Of a DNA stretch of 10,316 bases, positions 1-4,893 are shown piece by piece. A program made the position numbers and the translations under genes. Source of the stretch: GCA-003244245 sp036501085 (GTDB lineage: Bacteria; Actinomycetota; Actinomycetes; Mycobacteriales; Pseudonocardiaceae); the NCBI GenBank assembly GCA_036501085.1, contig DASYAZ010000115.1, positions 1 through 10,316 of the forward strand. Reading direction: 5' to 3'. The first letter of the stretch is position 1. Every line of letters starts with the position of its first letter. Below the pieces are notes generated by a model. It saw only the letters and a list, made by a program, of their open reading frames with translations. It searched no databases and was not told the DNA's origin.

Positions 1-151
1 GGACATGCTCAGCATGCTCATCCGCGCCTACAACGCCGACTACGCGGGCAAGAAAGCCCGCCGGCTGCAGGTCTTCGCGCACGGCTCCGCGATCGAGGTC
101 CCGCAGATCATCCGACCCGACACCCGAACCGGTCGGGGACACCGCGCGTGA
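1..151 (+). CDS. C-terminal end of an unidentified protein (partial)
   Basis: An open frame (codons from base 2) enters from the left edge and ends at TGA 149-151, giving 49 visible residues. The segment is basic and includes IRAYNADYAGKKARRLQVFA, followed by a proline- and arginine-containing tail. Codon use matches the downstream genes, which supports it being real coding sequence. No recognisable domain remains in this fragment, so I cannot name a function. It is followed by a 115-bp gap containing an inverted repeat, so it is probably the last gene of its own transcription unit rather than part of the downstream regulatory run. Confidence 0.6.
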   Translation, partial: DMLSMLIRAYNADYAGKKARRLQVFAHGSAIEVPQIIRPDTRTGRGHRA

Positions 152-190
152 ACTGACCCCAGGGAGCAACACGCTGCACCCTCATTAATC

Positions 191-234
191 CCCGATCCGG
201 CGGTCACTCTGCCAGGAACGCCCGCCGGATCGGG
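191..234. repeat. 13-bp perfect inverted repeat between genes
   Basis: The left arm CCCGATCCGGCGG (191-203) and right arm CCGCCGGATCGGG (222-234) are perfect reverse complements separated by 18 nt. The repeat lies 39 bp after the stop of the upstream partial gene and about 32 bp before the zinc-ribbon gene. It has no T-run after it, only TTCCCC. It could be a terminator of the upstream gene, of the stem-only kind common in actinomycetes, or an operator for the downstream regulatory genes. The 18-nt spacer fits either role. Upstream, CATTAAT (183-189) is the only AT-rich patch in this gap. Confidence 0.6.
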
Positions 235-266
235 TTCCCCAACCACTTCGTAATCGAGGAACCGTG

Positions 267-521
267 ATGGTACAGGGCAACACGTTCATGACGACTGTCC
301 ACAATGGTCAGTCACCGGGTAGTGCGGACGAGTCGGATCTCGTCGCAGCGGCCCGGCTATCCCTGCCGGTGCCGGTGGTCACACTCGCCTGCTCGGCCTG
401 CCAACTCGTTTACCGCCCCGACCTGGCGGTGTTCAGCACCGGCGACACCGGCTGCCCCCGATGCGGCGGATGGACCTGGGTCGCGTCCCTGGTCGAGGCG
501 ACCGTGGGTGGTGATCGGTGA
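267..521 (+). CDS. Small zinc-ribbon protein
   Basis: This 84-residue protein (85 if the in-frame GTG at 264 is used) carries two CxxC knuckles: CSAC at about residues 42-45 and CPRC at about 63-66, separated by 17 residues that include YRPDL and FSTGDTG. This is the standard layout of a zinc-ribbon, so it probably binds one Zn and may contact nucleic acid or protein. Small zinc-ribbon proteins of this kind are frequent on actinobacterial mobile elements, with unknown function. I prefer ATG 267 because AGGA (258-261) is then 5 nt upstream; GTG 264 would place it too close. The stop overlaps the start of the next gene, so translation is probably coupled. Confidence 0.75.
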   Translation: MVQGNTFMTTVHNGQSPGSADESDLVAAARLSLPVPVVTLACSACQLVYRPDLAVFSTGDTGCPRCGGWTWVASLVEATVGGDR

Positions 522-733
522 TGGCCGAGTTGTGCGTGTCGGATGGCTGTGCTGGTGATTGCGCCTCGTGCTCAGCGTGTGTCCGGCGTTTGCCAGTGGC
601 GATGGTGACGCTGATGGCGCAGTCACGGGACCAGCTGCCGAGGGTGTTCGACACGGCGTTGAAGTGCTCCCGGATGTGGCTACGGGCTCACCCGGTAGCC
701 ACCAGTCCCGCCGTGGGTGGTGGTCGGCGATGA
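518..733 (+). CDS. Cys-cluster mini-protein, function unknown
   Basis: This is a 71-residue frame with GTG 518 directly followed by ATG 521; either could start it. It overlaps the previous stop (GTGATG) and its own TGA overlaps the ATG of the WhiB gene (ATGA 730-733), so it bridges two convincing genes without a gap. The N-terminus holds a dense cysteine cluster, C6, C11, C15, C18 and C21, with another Cys at position 50. That spacing (CxxxCxxCxxC) suggests metal or Fe-S binding but does not exactly match the ferredoxin motif. About three-quarters of third codon positions are G or C. No family was recognised. A shadow of non-coding DNA cannot be excluded, but the coupling on both sides argues for a real gene. 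Confidence 0.5.
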   Translation: MMAELCVSDGCAGDCASCSACVRRLPVAMVTLMAQSRDQLPRVFDTALKCSRMWLRAHPVATSPAVGGGRR

Positions 734-1176
734 CCGCCACCGTGATCGCCCGACCGCTGCCGGCCTGTGACGGGGTTGATCCGGAGCTGTTCTTCGGCCC
801 GGAGGACAGCTCCGAGGGTGAGCCGATGTTCGGCTGGGAACGACGGGCGCTGGCGGTATGCGCCGCTTGCCCGATCACGGCCGCGTGTTTGGCGGCGGCG
901 TTGGAGTTCCCCGCGGATGAACAGCATGGTGTGAGCGGGGGGATGACCGCGGGCCAGCGGCGGGTTCTGCTGCGGGCCACGGGGCGGCGGGCGAGTCGCA
1001 CGTCAGTGATTGAGGAACCGACAGCAGCGGCGGTCGCGCTGTATGAGGCCGGGTGGGGTGCGCGGCGGATCGCCCAGCAGCTCGGGGTCAATGAGCGGCG
1101 GGTGCACCGGTGGTTGCAGCGCCACCGCGCGGGGCAGCAACCAATCAGCCACTCGCCTGGGCGGGTGAGGGCATGA
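730..1176 (+). CDS. WhiB-like (Wbl) transcriptional regulator with C-terminal helix-turn-helix
   Basis: This 148-residue protein has the four cysteines of the Wbl family: C13, C44, C47 (CxxC) and C53 (Cx5C). They would hold a [4Fe-4S] cluster. A Gly-rich turn follows at residues 67-71 (GVSGG), where most Wbl proteins have G[VI]WGG; here Trp is replaced by Ser. The next residues, MTAGQRR, are also typical. After the Wbl domain comes an extra segment (about 98-133) with a helix-turn-helix look: AVALYEAGWGARRIAQQLGV, then NERRVHRWLQRH. Wbl proteins are actinobacterial regulators that commonly act by binding sigma region 4. ATG 730 is chosen because it overlaps the upstream stop (ATGA); an in-frame extension upstream would run through the preceding gene. 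It is followed immediately by a sigma factor gene, again overlapping by ATGA. Confidence 0.88.
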   Translation: MTATVIARPLPACDGVDPELFFGPEDSSEGEPMFGWERRALAVCAACPITAACLAAALEFPADEQHGVSGGMTAGQRRVLLRATGRRASRTSVIEEPTAAAVALYEAGWGARRIAQQLGVNERRVHRWLQRHRAGQQPISHSPGRVRA

Positions 1177-1928
1177 CCCGCCTACACCCGGGCCGGTCTG
1201 GTTGGGATCTGGTCGCGGCTGCTCAGGCCGGGGATCGGGATGCGTTCGGGCAGCTGTATGGCCGGTATGTGGGTGGGGTGGCCCGGTTCCTCGGTAACCG
1301 GGTCCAGGACCGGGACCTGGTGGAGGACCTCACATCCGAGACGTTCACCCGGGCGCTGCGCCGGATCGACTCGGTACACGATCAGGGTCGGGATGTGGGG
1401 GCGTGGTTCACCACGATCGCCCGGAACCTGCTCGCTGATCAGTGGAAGTCCAGCCGGCATCAGCGGGATCGCACGGTGGCCGCGGTTCCCGAGCACGCCA
1501 CGAGTGAGCCGGGCCCGGAGGAGATGGTGATCGATCGGGACACCGCGGCCGAAGTCCGCCAGCGAGTGGCGGGGCTGTCACCGGACCAGCAGGAGTGTCT
1601 GCGGTTGCGGTTCTGGCAGGGCCTCTCGGGCCCGGAGACCGCCGCCGTGATGGGGCGCCGGGTAGATGCGGTGAAAGCACTGCAGCACCGTGCCGTAGAG
1701 ACACTACGCGCCGAGCTGACCGCCGGGGGCACGCCACGGCCGGTGGGTGAGGGTGGCGACCCTTTAGCCCGGGCCCGCCAAGCGGTGACCGAGGTGGCGG
1801 CCCGGGTGGCCGCACTGCAACGGGAGACCGTCGAGCGGGTCCGGGCCGAGCGGGTGGCGCGCTGGCAGGCCGAGGACCGCATCACCACGCAGCAACCAGC
1901 CGCCCAGGTCCGTGACGTGGTCGCCTAA
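1173..1928 (+). CDS. ECF-type RNA polymerase sigma factor with C-terminal extension
   Basis: This 251-residue protein shows sigma region 2 at about residues 12-98: DAFGQLYGRYVGGVARFLG, then DLVEDLTSETFTRALRRID, then GAWFTTIARNLLADQW. Region 4 lies at about 126-181: GLSPDQQECLRLRFWQGLSG followed by ETAAVMGRRVDAVKALQHRA, the -35-binding helix-turn-helix. It therefore directs RNA polymerase to a specific promoter set. ECF factors are usually near 180-200 residues; here about 60 more follow (195-240), an Arg/Glu/Ala-rich probable helix. No anti-sigma gene is adjacent. The start at ATG 1173 overlaps the Wbl stop (ATGA); a longer in-frame version would intrude into the Wbl gene. It probably controls genes of the element and may be modulated by the neighbouring Wbl protein (inference). 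Confidence 0.9.
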   Translation: MTRLHPGRSGWDLVAAAQAGDRDAFGQLYGRYVGGVARFLGNRVQDRDLVEDLTSETFTRALRRIDSVHDQGRDVGAWFTTIARNLLADQWKSSRHQRDRTVAAVPEHATSEPGPEEMVIDRDTAAEVRQRVAGLSPDQQECLRLRFWQGLSGPETAAVMGRRVDAVKALQHRAVETLRAELTAGGTPRPVGEGGDPLARARQAVTEVAARVAALQRETVERVRAERVARWQAEDRITTQQPAAQVRDVVA

Positions 1929-1960
1929 TCAGCTACGCATCGAAAGAAAGCCGATCAGTC

Positions 1961-2113
1961 ATGCGCGAAAACAATAACGACCGGAACATTCCCCGCAGCG
2001 ACTGGGCGGACCGGGCACCCAAACCAGTAGTCGACAGGACAGGGGACTACCAGCCGCAGAAAACCACGGAGTACCTCCCCAACCTGGATTACCGCCCGAA
2101 ATCACGTCATTAA
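1961..2113 (+). CDS. Small hydrophilic protein, 50 residues, unknown function
   Basis: ATG 1961 opens a 50-residue frame ending at TAA 2111-2113, sitting 32 nt after the sigma gene and 20 nt before the next gene. The product is polar and charged, rich in Asn, Asp, Arg and Pro, with two similar Tyr-Pro elements (DYQPQK and DYRPKS). It looks intrinsically disordered. The upstream sequence (GAAAGAAAG) is only a weak ribosome-binding site. The frame fills the only gap between two well-supported genes, which favours it being real. No family was recognised. Confidence 0.5.
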   Translation: MRENNNDRNIPRSDWADRAPKPVVDRTGDYQPQKTTEYLPNLDYRPKSRH

Positions 2114-2133
2114 AGCACGGAAAGGAGGCAGGC

Positions 2134-2283
2134 GTGAGCACCAGCGCAGTCATCGCGTTACTGATCGTCGGTGCGGCGGTTGGGTTCCCACTCGGTCAAT
2201 GGTGGGCGGAGATCAGCCGAGCACGGCACGACATGCACCGCGTGTGGGAAAGCCGCGGTGGTTATCGGAGGGACAACCGATGA
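2134..2283 (+). CDS. Small single-pass membrane protein, 49 residues
   Basis: GTG 2134 is preceded by an excellent ribosome-binding site, AAAGGAGG (2121-2128), 5 nt upstream. The product has one hydrophobic segment at residues 4-22 (SAVIALLIVGAAVGFPLG) and a basic, Trp-containing cytoplasmic-type tail (QWWAEISRARHDMHRVW). It has no recognisable domain. Its start and N-terminus resemble those of the membrane protein beginning at 2330, suggesting an old duplication. Its TGA overlaps the ATG of a 17-codon micro-ORF (ATGA 2280-2283). Confidence 0.65.
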   Translation: MSTSAVIALLIVGAAVGFPLGQWWAEISRARHDMHRVWESRGGYRRDNR

Positions 2284-2333
2284 GCAACGAAAGTATGGCC
2301 GGGATTTCATTACTTGCCGTGGGTGGGTCGTGA
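2280..2333 (+). CDS. 17-residue coupled micro-ORF (possible leader peptide)
   Basis: ATG 2280 overlaps the upstream stop and has a clear GGAGG (2267-2271) 8 nt before it. It encodes MSNESMAGISLLAVGGS and stops at TGA 2331-2333, which overlaps the GTG (2330) and ATG (2333) starts of the next gene. The arrangement suggests a translated relay or leader that passes ribosomes to the downstream membrane-protein gene. The peptide may have no function of its own. The good ribosome-binding site is the main support; nothing else would explain it, because the next real start is 60 nt further on. Confidence 0.4.
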   Translation: MSNESMAGISLLAVGGS

Positions 2334-2680
2334 TGACCAGCGCGGTGATCGGCAGCGTGATGATTTCGCTGATTCTCGGGTTCGTCGCCGGGTGGGTCAC
2401 GGGTTGGGCGGCCCGGGGAGAGGGGAACCGTCAGTGGCGGGAGTCGTTCGATCGCAAGCTTTACGCGGCACGAGCCCGGGTGGTCGAGGCGGAGGCTCAG
2501 ACGGCGGAGGCCGTGGCTGCGGCGGATCACGCCTACGCGTGGGCGGAGCGGGTATCCGCACCGGTTGCGCCGGCGGTGGTTCACGTGCACATGGCCCAGC
2601 CGCTGCCTTACGGGACTGCCGGTGCGATCGCGGAGGCGGCGGTGCCGGCGTTGATCGCCGGGCAGGTCCGCGATGGCTGA
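2330..2680 (+). CDS. Small membrane protein with coiled-coil segment
   Basis: This 116-residue protein starts at GTG 2330 (or ATG 2333). One transmembrane helix lies at about residues 5-27 (SAVIGSVMISLILGFVAGW). A charged, Ala-rich probable coiled coil follows at about 33-75 (RKLYAARARVVEAEAQTAEA), then a less ordered tail containing VVHVHMAQPLPYG. No catalytic motif or named family was recognised. Membrane-anchored coiled-coil proteins are common near DUF2637 genes on actinobacterial elements, but a role in transfer is only inferred. The frame stays open upstream to 2171, but that part overlaps the previous gene and lacks a good start. The stop overlaps the next gene by 8 nt. Confidence 0.7.
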   Translation: MMTSAVIGSVMISLILGFVAGWVTGWAARGEGNRQWRESFDRKLYAARARVVEAEAQTAEAVAAADHAYAWAERVSAPVAPAVVHVHMAQPLPYGTAGAIAEAAVPALIAGQVRDG

Positions 2681-3632
2681 CCTGGTGGGCAGGCGGGTGG
2701 ATCCGGCGTGGGTGATCCGGATGGGTGGTTGGGGTGCCCGGGCGCTGGCCCTGGTCCTGGTCTTGGCCCTGTTGTTCACGATGGTCAATGTTCAGACCTT
2801 CGCGGCCGCGGGGCACCCGGTGGAGTCCTTCCAGTGGTGGATCGCGTGGCTACTCGATCCGATGGCCTCGATCACCATGGGCACCGCGATCGTGTTCGAA
2901 GGCCTGCTCGCCGACTATGGGCGCCGGGTGGGGTGGTTGACCGCGACGAAGTGGTACGCGGGCGGCTGCACCTGGGCGATGAACATCTGGGTGTCGCTGA
3001 CCAGCGGGTCACTGGCGGGTGTGCTGCTGCACTCGGTGGCCCCCGGGTTGGTGCTGCTGCTCGCGGAGGCCGCGCCCCGGGTGCGCCAGCACCTGGCCGA
3101 GATCGTCCACGATCTCCGCGAGCAGGAGGTCGGCCGCCCCGCGCAAGCGCAGAAGCCCGCCGCTGGTAGCTCCCCACCCGTCGAGCTACCAGCGGCGACC
3201 TACCGGCGGGTGCCACCGCCGCAGACCACCGGGGAACCACCACCACAGGCCCTACCTGGCGATGTGGCTCCCGTCAGCGCACCACCCACGGCGCCACCCG
3301 GCCCGGTCGATCCGGAACCCGTCACCAGCCAGGACCCGCTCACCCCCGTGTCGGTGACTGCCCCGCCGCGGGTGGAAACGTCCCGGGTCCCAGCACCGGT
3401 CAGTTCCGGGGCGGCTGGTGACGACGAGTTGGTGAAGCGGGTGCGGCAGCTGGTCGCCGACTCCGACGCGGCCGGCCGCAAAGTGGGGCGCCGTCTGGTG
3501 GCCAAGCAGTTCGACATCAGCGAGCACCGGGCCCGGGGACTGCTCGACCTGGTCACCGCGAACGTCAGTGGCTCAGCCCTCAACGGCACCAGCGGTTCAG
3601 GGCGTGCGGGTGCGGGTCGGGGCGACCGGTAA
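2673..3632 (+). CDS. DUF2637-like multi-pass membrane protein with C-terminal DNA-binding-like domain
   Basis: This 319-residue protein has four likely membrane helices in its first 135 residues: about 22-42 (ALALVLVLALLFTMV), 57-80 (WIAWLLDPMASITMGTAIVF), 92-110 and 114-132 (LAGVLLH...LVLLLAE). The pattern of a helix followed by D-P-x-x-S-I matches DUF2637 proteins, which are found on Streptomyces-type plasmids and integrative elements and are sometimes called Spd-like for plasmid spread. A Pro-rich linker (about 155-247) leads to a C-terminal domain (250-296) with a helix-turn-helix-like core, GRRLVAKQFDISEHRARGLL. The layout suggests a membrane-tethered regulator or an anchor for DNA. ATG 2673 overlaps the previous stop. 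The family call is from memory of the pattern. Confidence 0.72.
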   Translation: MADLVGRRVDPAWVIRMGGWGARALALVLVLALLFTMVNVQTFAAAGHPVESFQWWIAWLLDPMASITMGTAIVFEGLLADYGRRVGWLTATKWYAGGCTWAMNIWVSLTSGSLAGVLLHSVAPGLVLLLAEAAPRVRQHLAEIVHDLREQEVGRPAQAQKPAAGSSPPVELPAATYRRVPPPQTTGEPPPQALPGDVAPVSAPPTAPPGPVDPEPVTSQDPLTPVSVTAPPRVETSRVPAPVSSGAAGDDELVKRVRQLVADSDAAGRKVGRRLVAKQFDISEHRARGLLDLVTANVSGSALNGTSGSGRAGAGRGDR

Positions 3633-3736
3633 TGGCCAGCTACTCGCCCCGGCTCTGCGTCTGTGGTTCCCGCCGCACGCAGGCCAGATGGGTCGCCCGA
3701 AGGTCAGCAGATCACCGGGTGGGCGAGCGCCGATGA
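3632..3736 (+). CDS. Possible 34-residue Arg-rich micro-protein
   Basis: ATG 3632 overlaps the stop of the DUF2637-like gene (TAATG), so coupled translation is possible. The 34-residue product is Arg-rich with one CVC pair (RLCVCGSRRTQARW), vaguely like half a zinc knuckle. It ends at TGA 3734-3736, which overlaps a further 22-codon frame. There is no strong ribosome-binding site and no family match. It may simply be trailing sequence. Confidence 0.3.
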   Translation: MASYSPRLCVCGSRRTQARWVARRSADHRVGERR

Positions 3737-3801
3737 ACCCACCAGATCCGGTGCGGGTGAGACAAGCCCCCTGGTGGGGGTCCCTGCGGGATCACACCTG
3801 A
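3733..3801 (+). CDS. Possible 22-residue micro-ORF upstream of ssb
   Basis: ATG 3733 overlaps the previous micro-ORF stop (ATGA) and encodes MNPPDPVRVRQAPWWGSLRD plus two residues, ending at TGA 3799-3801. It crosses a strong C5/G5 hairpin (3767-3780). Translation through that hairpin could in principle affect downstream expression. Evidence for translation is limited to the overlap. Confidence 0.2.
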   Translation: MNPPDPVRVRQAPWWGSLRDHT

Positions 3802-3837
3802 CCGGACCAGCCAGAACCCCCGCCGTCCCTGCGGGAC
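3767..3837. repeat. GC-rich palindromes and direct repeat upstream of ssb
   Basis: The 268-bp stretch 3633-3900 holds no well-supported gene. It contains a C5/G5 stem (3767-3771 with 3776-3780), then two copies of GTCCCTGCGGGA at 3780-3791 and 3825-3836, with the same phase and 45 bp apart. Each copy is itself a short palindrome, GTCCC-TGC-GGGA; the second is perfect over GTCCC/GGGAC. Two spaced palindromes just ahead of ssb could be operator sites or an attenuator-like structure. No clear promoter hexamers are visible. Confidence 0.5.
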
Positions 3838-3900
3838 CCACCCAGCGCCCCACTGAGGCAAGCCGCGTCCCACACACCCACGAGCATCAGGAGCAGAGAC

Positions 3901-4317
3901 GTGAACGAGACGACCCTGACCATCACCGGCGCCCTGACCGCCGACCCCGAACTGCGCTTCACCCCTAGCGGTCTCGCAGTAGCGAACTTCACCGTCGCCA
4001 GCAACGCGCGTCGCTTCGACAAGACCACCGATGGTTACGTCGATGTCGAGCCGCTCTTCATGCGGTGCACCGCGTGGCGCCAACTCGCCGAGAACACCGC
4101 GGAGTCCCTCACCAGGGGCGCCCGGGTCATCGTCACCGGCACCCTGCGATCCAACAGCTACGAGACCCGCGACGGGGACAAGCGCACCACCCTCGAGCTG
4201 ACCGTCACCGACATCGGCGCCTCGATGCTCTTCGCCACCGTCAAGGTCACCAAAGCCGAGCGCACCAGTGCTTCGGCGAGTACGCCGGCCCTGGATTCCG
4301 AGGAGCCACCGTTCTGA
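3901..4317 (+). CDS. ssb: Single-stranded DNA-binding protein
   Basis: This 138-residue protein has the OB-fold of bacterial SSB. Typical features are the opening LTITGALTADPELRFTPSG, AVANFTVASNARRFD, and RCTAWRQLAENTAESLTRGA followed by RVIVTGTLRSNSYETRDGDK. The C-terminus ends in DSEEPPF, the acidic tip that recruits partner proteins in this family. It is shorter than the usual chromosomal SSB of actinobacteria because the Gly-rich linker is reduced to a short Ser/Thr stretch (about 122-131). Element-borne copies protect the transferred single strand and can support replication of the element. Start GTG 3901 has AGGAG (3889-3893) 7 nt upstream. It is probably transcribed alone or as the end of its unit, since a strong hairpin follows the stop by 8 nt. 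Confidence 0.95.
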   Translation: MNETTLTITGALTADPELRFTPSGLAVANFTVASNARRFDKTTDGYVDVEPLFMRCTAWRQLAENTAESLTRGARVIVTGTLRSNSYETRDGDKRTTLELTVTDIGASMLFATVKVTKAERTSASASTPALDSEEPPF

Positions 4318-4325
4318 TCAGGCCG

Positions 4326-4359
4326 CCTAAGCGGTCCCCGCAGTCAGGGACCGCTTAGG
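4326..4359 (+). terminator. Strong hairpin after ssb, probable terminator
   Basis: Arms CCTAAGCGGTCCC (4326-4338) and GGGACCGCTTAGG (4347-4359) pair perfectly over 13 bp around an 8-nt loop. The hairpin begins 8 nt after the ssb stop. No uridine run follows (ACAGCCCTTCC), which is common for actinobacterial terminators. The following 39 bp (4360-4398) is the most AT-rich spacer nearby and may carry the promoter for the next gene, although no convincing -35/-10 pair stands out. Confidence 0.75.
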
Positions 4360-4398
4360 ACAGCCCTTCCATTTATCGCTGATATGGAGGTTATTCCC

Positions 4399-4677
4399 AT
4401 GATTGAGCCTGTCACTGCTTACCTTGTGACCAAAGGCATCTACGACGAATACCGATTCCTCGCCGCGTTCATCGAACACCGTAGTGCGCAGGAATTCGCC
4501 GACTACTACAACCTCACCGTTGAGCGGTACTCCCCGGATGACAAGGCCCAGGTCGAGGAGATCGACATATACGACCCCGGTTGGCGCCGGCCAGTCAGCA
4601 CCGAGGTTCTCGACGGCAGTGTCGTACCCGATTCGGCCACCCCATCCGTGGCTTACCGCGCGGTGGAACCGAAATGA
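4399..4677 (+). CDS. Small soluble protein, resembles phage/element YLVT-type proteins
   Basis: This 92-residue protein starts at ATG 4399, 8 nt after GGAGG (4386-4390). The opening TAYLVTKGIYDEYRFLAAFI followed by a short helix (RSAQEFADYYN) resembles a group of small phage and mobile-element proteins with the pattern YLVTxGxYSDYxxxAVF; their function is unknown. The C-terminal third is less ordered. It lies directly downstream of the ssb terminator and so may be the first gene of the block leading to the transfer genes. The stop overlaps the next start (ATGA 4674-4677). Confidence 0.7.
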   Translation: MIEPVTAYLVTKGIYDEYRFLAAFIEHRSAQEFADYYNLTVERYSPDDKAQVEEIDIYDPGWRRPVSTEVLDGSVVPDSATPSVAYRAVEPK

Positions 4678-4832
4678 ATAACCCCACCATGGACGCGGTC
4701 AACCAGGCCCACCAGTCCGTGATCGAGTACTGGACACGGCTCTACGCCGAGTCCGACGCGGACAACACCCGCTATTCCATCAAGCAGGGCACTGATCTCC
4801 AACGACAGGACCAGTACTTAACCAATGAATAG
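4674..4832 (+). CDS. Small helical protein, 52 residues
   Basis: ATG 4674 overlaps the preceding stop (ATGA), and the frame ends at TAG 4830-4832. The product is polar with an amphipathic central helix (AVNQAHQSVIEYWTRLYAES) and a Gln/Asp-rich end. There is no Cys, no membrane segment and no recognised family. Coupling to a well-started gene and codon use like its neighbours support it. Confidence 0.55.
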   Translation: MNNPTMDAVNQAHQSVIEYWTRLYAESDADNTRYSIKQGTDLQRQDQYLTNE

Positions 4833-4893
4833 CGAACAGGCCGAAATCAGCAACACAATAGTGAAAGGGAAGACCACAGATGACCAGGTATAA
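4825..4893 (+). CDS. Possible 22-residue relay micro-ORF
   Basis: ATG 4825 lies inside the end of the previous frame and encodes MNSEQAEISNTIVKGKTTDD plus two residues, ending at TAA 4891-4893. It overlaps the start of the 517-residue gene by 14 nt. It would bridge the 47-nt gap between two genes, as other micro-ORFs in this window do. It lacks a convincing ribosome-binding site, so support is weak. Confidence 0.2.
   Translation: MNSEQAEISNTIVKGKTTDDQV

Noticed and set aside
215..252. ECF-type promoter (GGAAC ... CGTA) before the zinc-ribbon gene
   Set aside because: The spacing between the two elements is about 29 nt, far from the 16-17 nt expected.
357..1091. Antisense reading frame of 244 codons
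   Set aside because: It covers the opposite strand of the zinc-ribbon and Wbl genes, whose Cys motifs are convincing; no ribosome-binding site or domain was seen.
1110..1172. Upstream extension of the sigma factor
   Set aside because: It lies within the Wbl helix-turn-helix coding sequence and gives a Pro/Ala-rich lead-in; ATG 1173 overlaps the Wbl stop in the same manner as the other gene pairs.
2171..2329. Upstream extension of the membrane/coiled-coil protein
   Set aside because: It would overlap most of the 49-residue membrane gene, adds an improbable N-terminus before the membrane helix, and lacks a ribosome-binding site; GTG 2330 matches the paralogous start at 2134.
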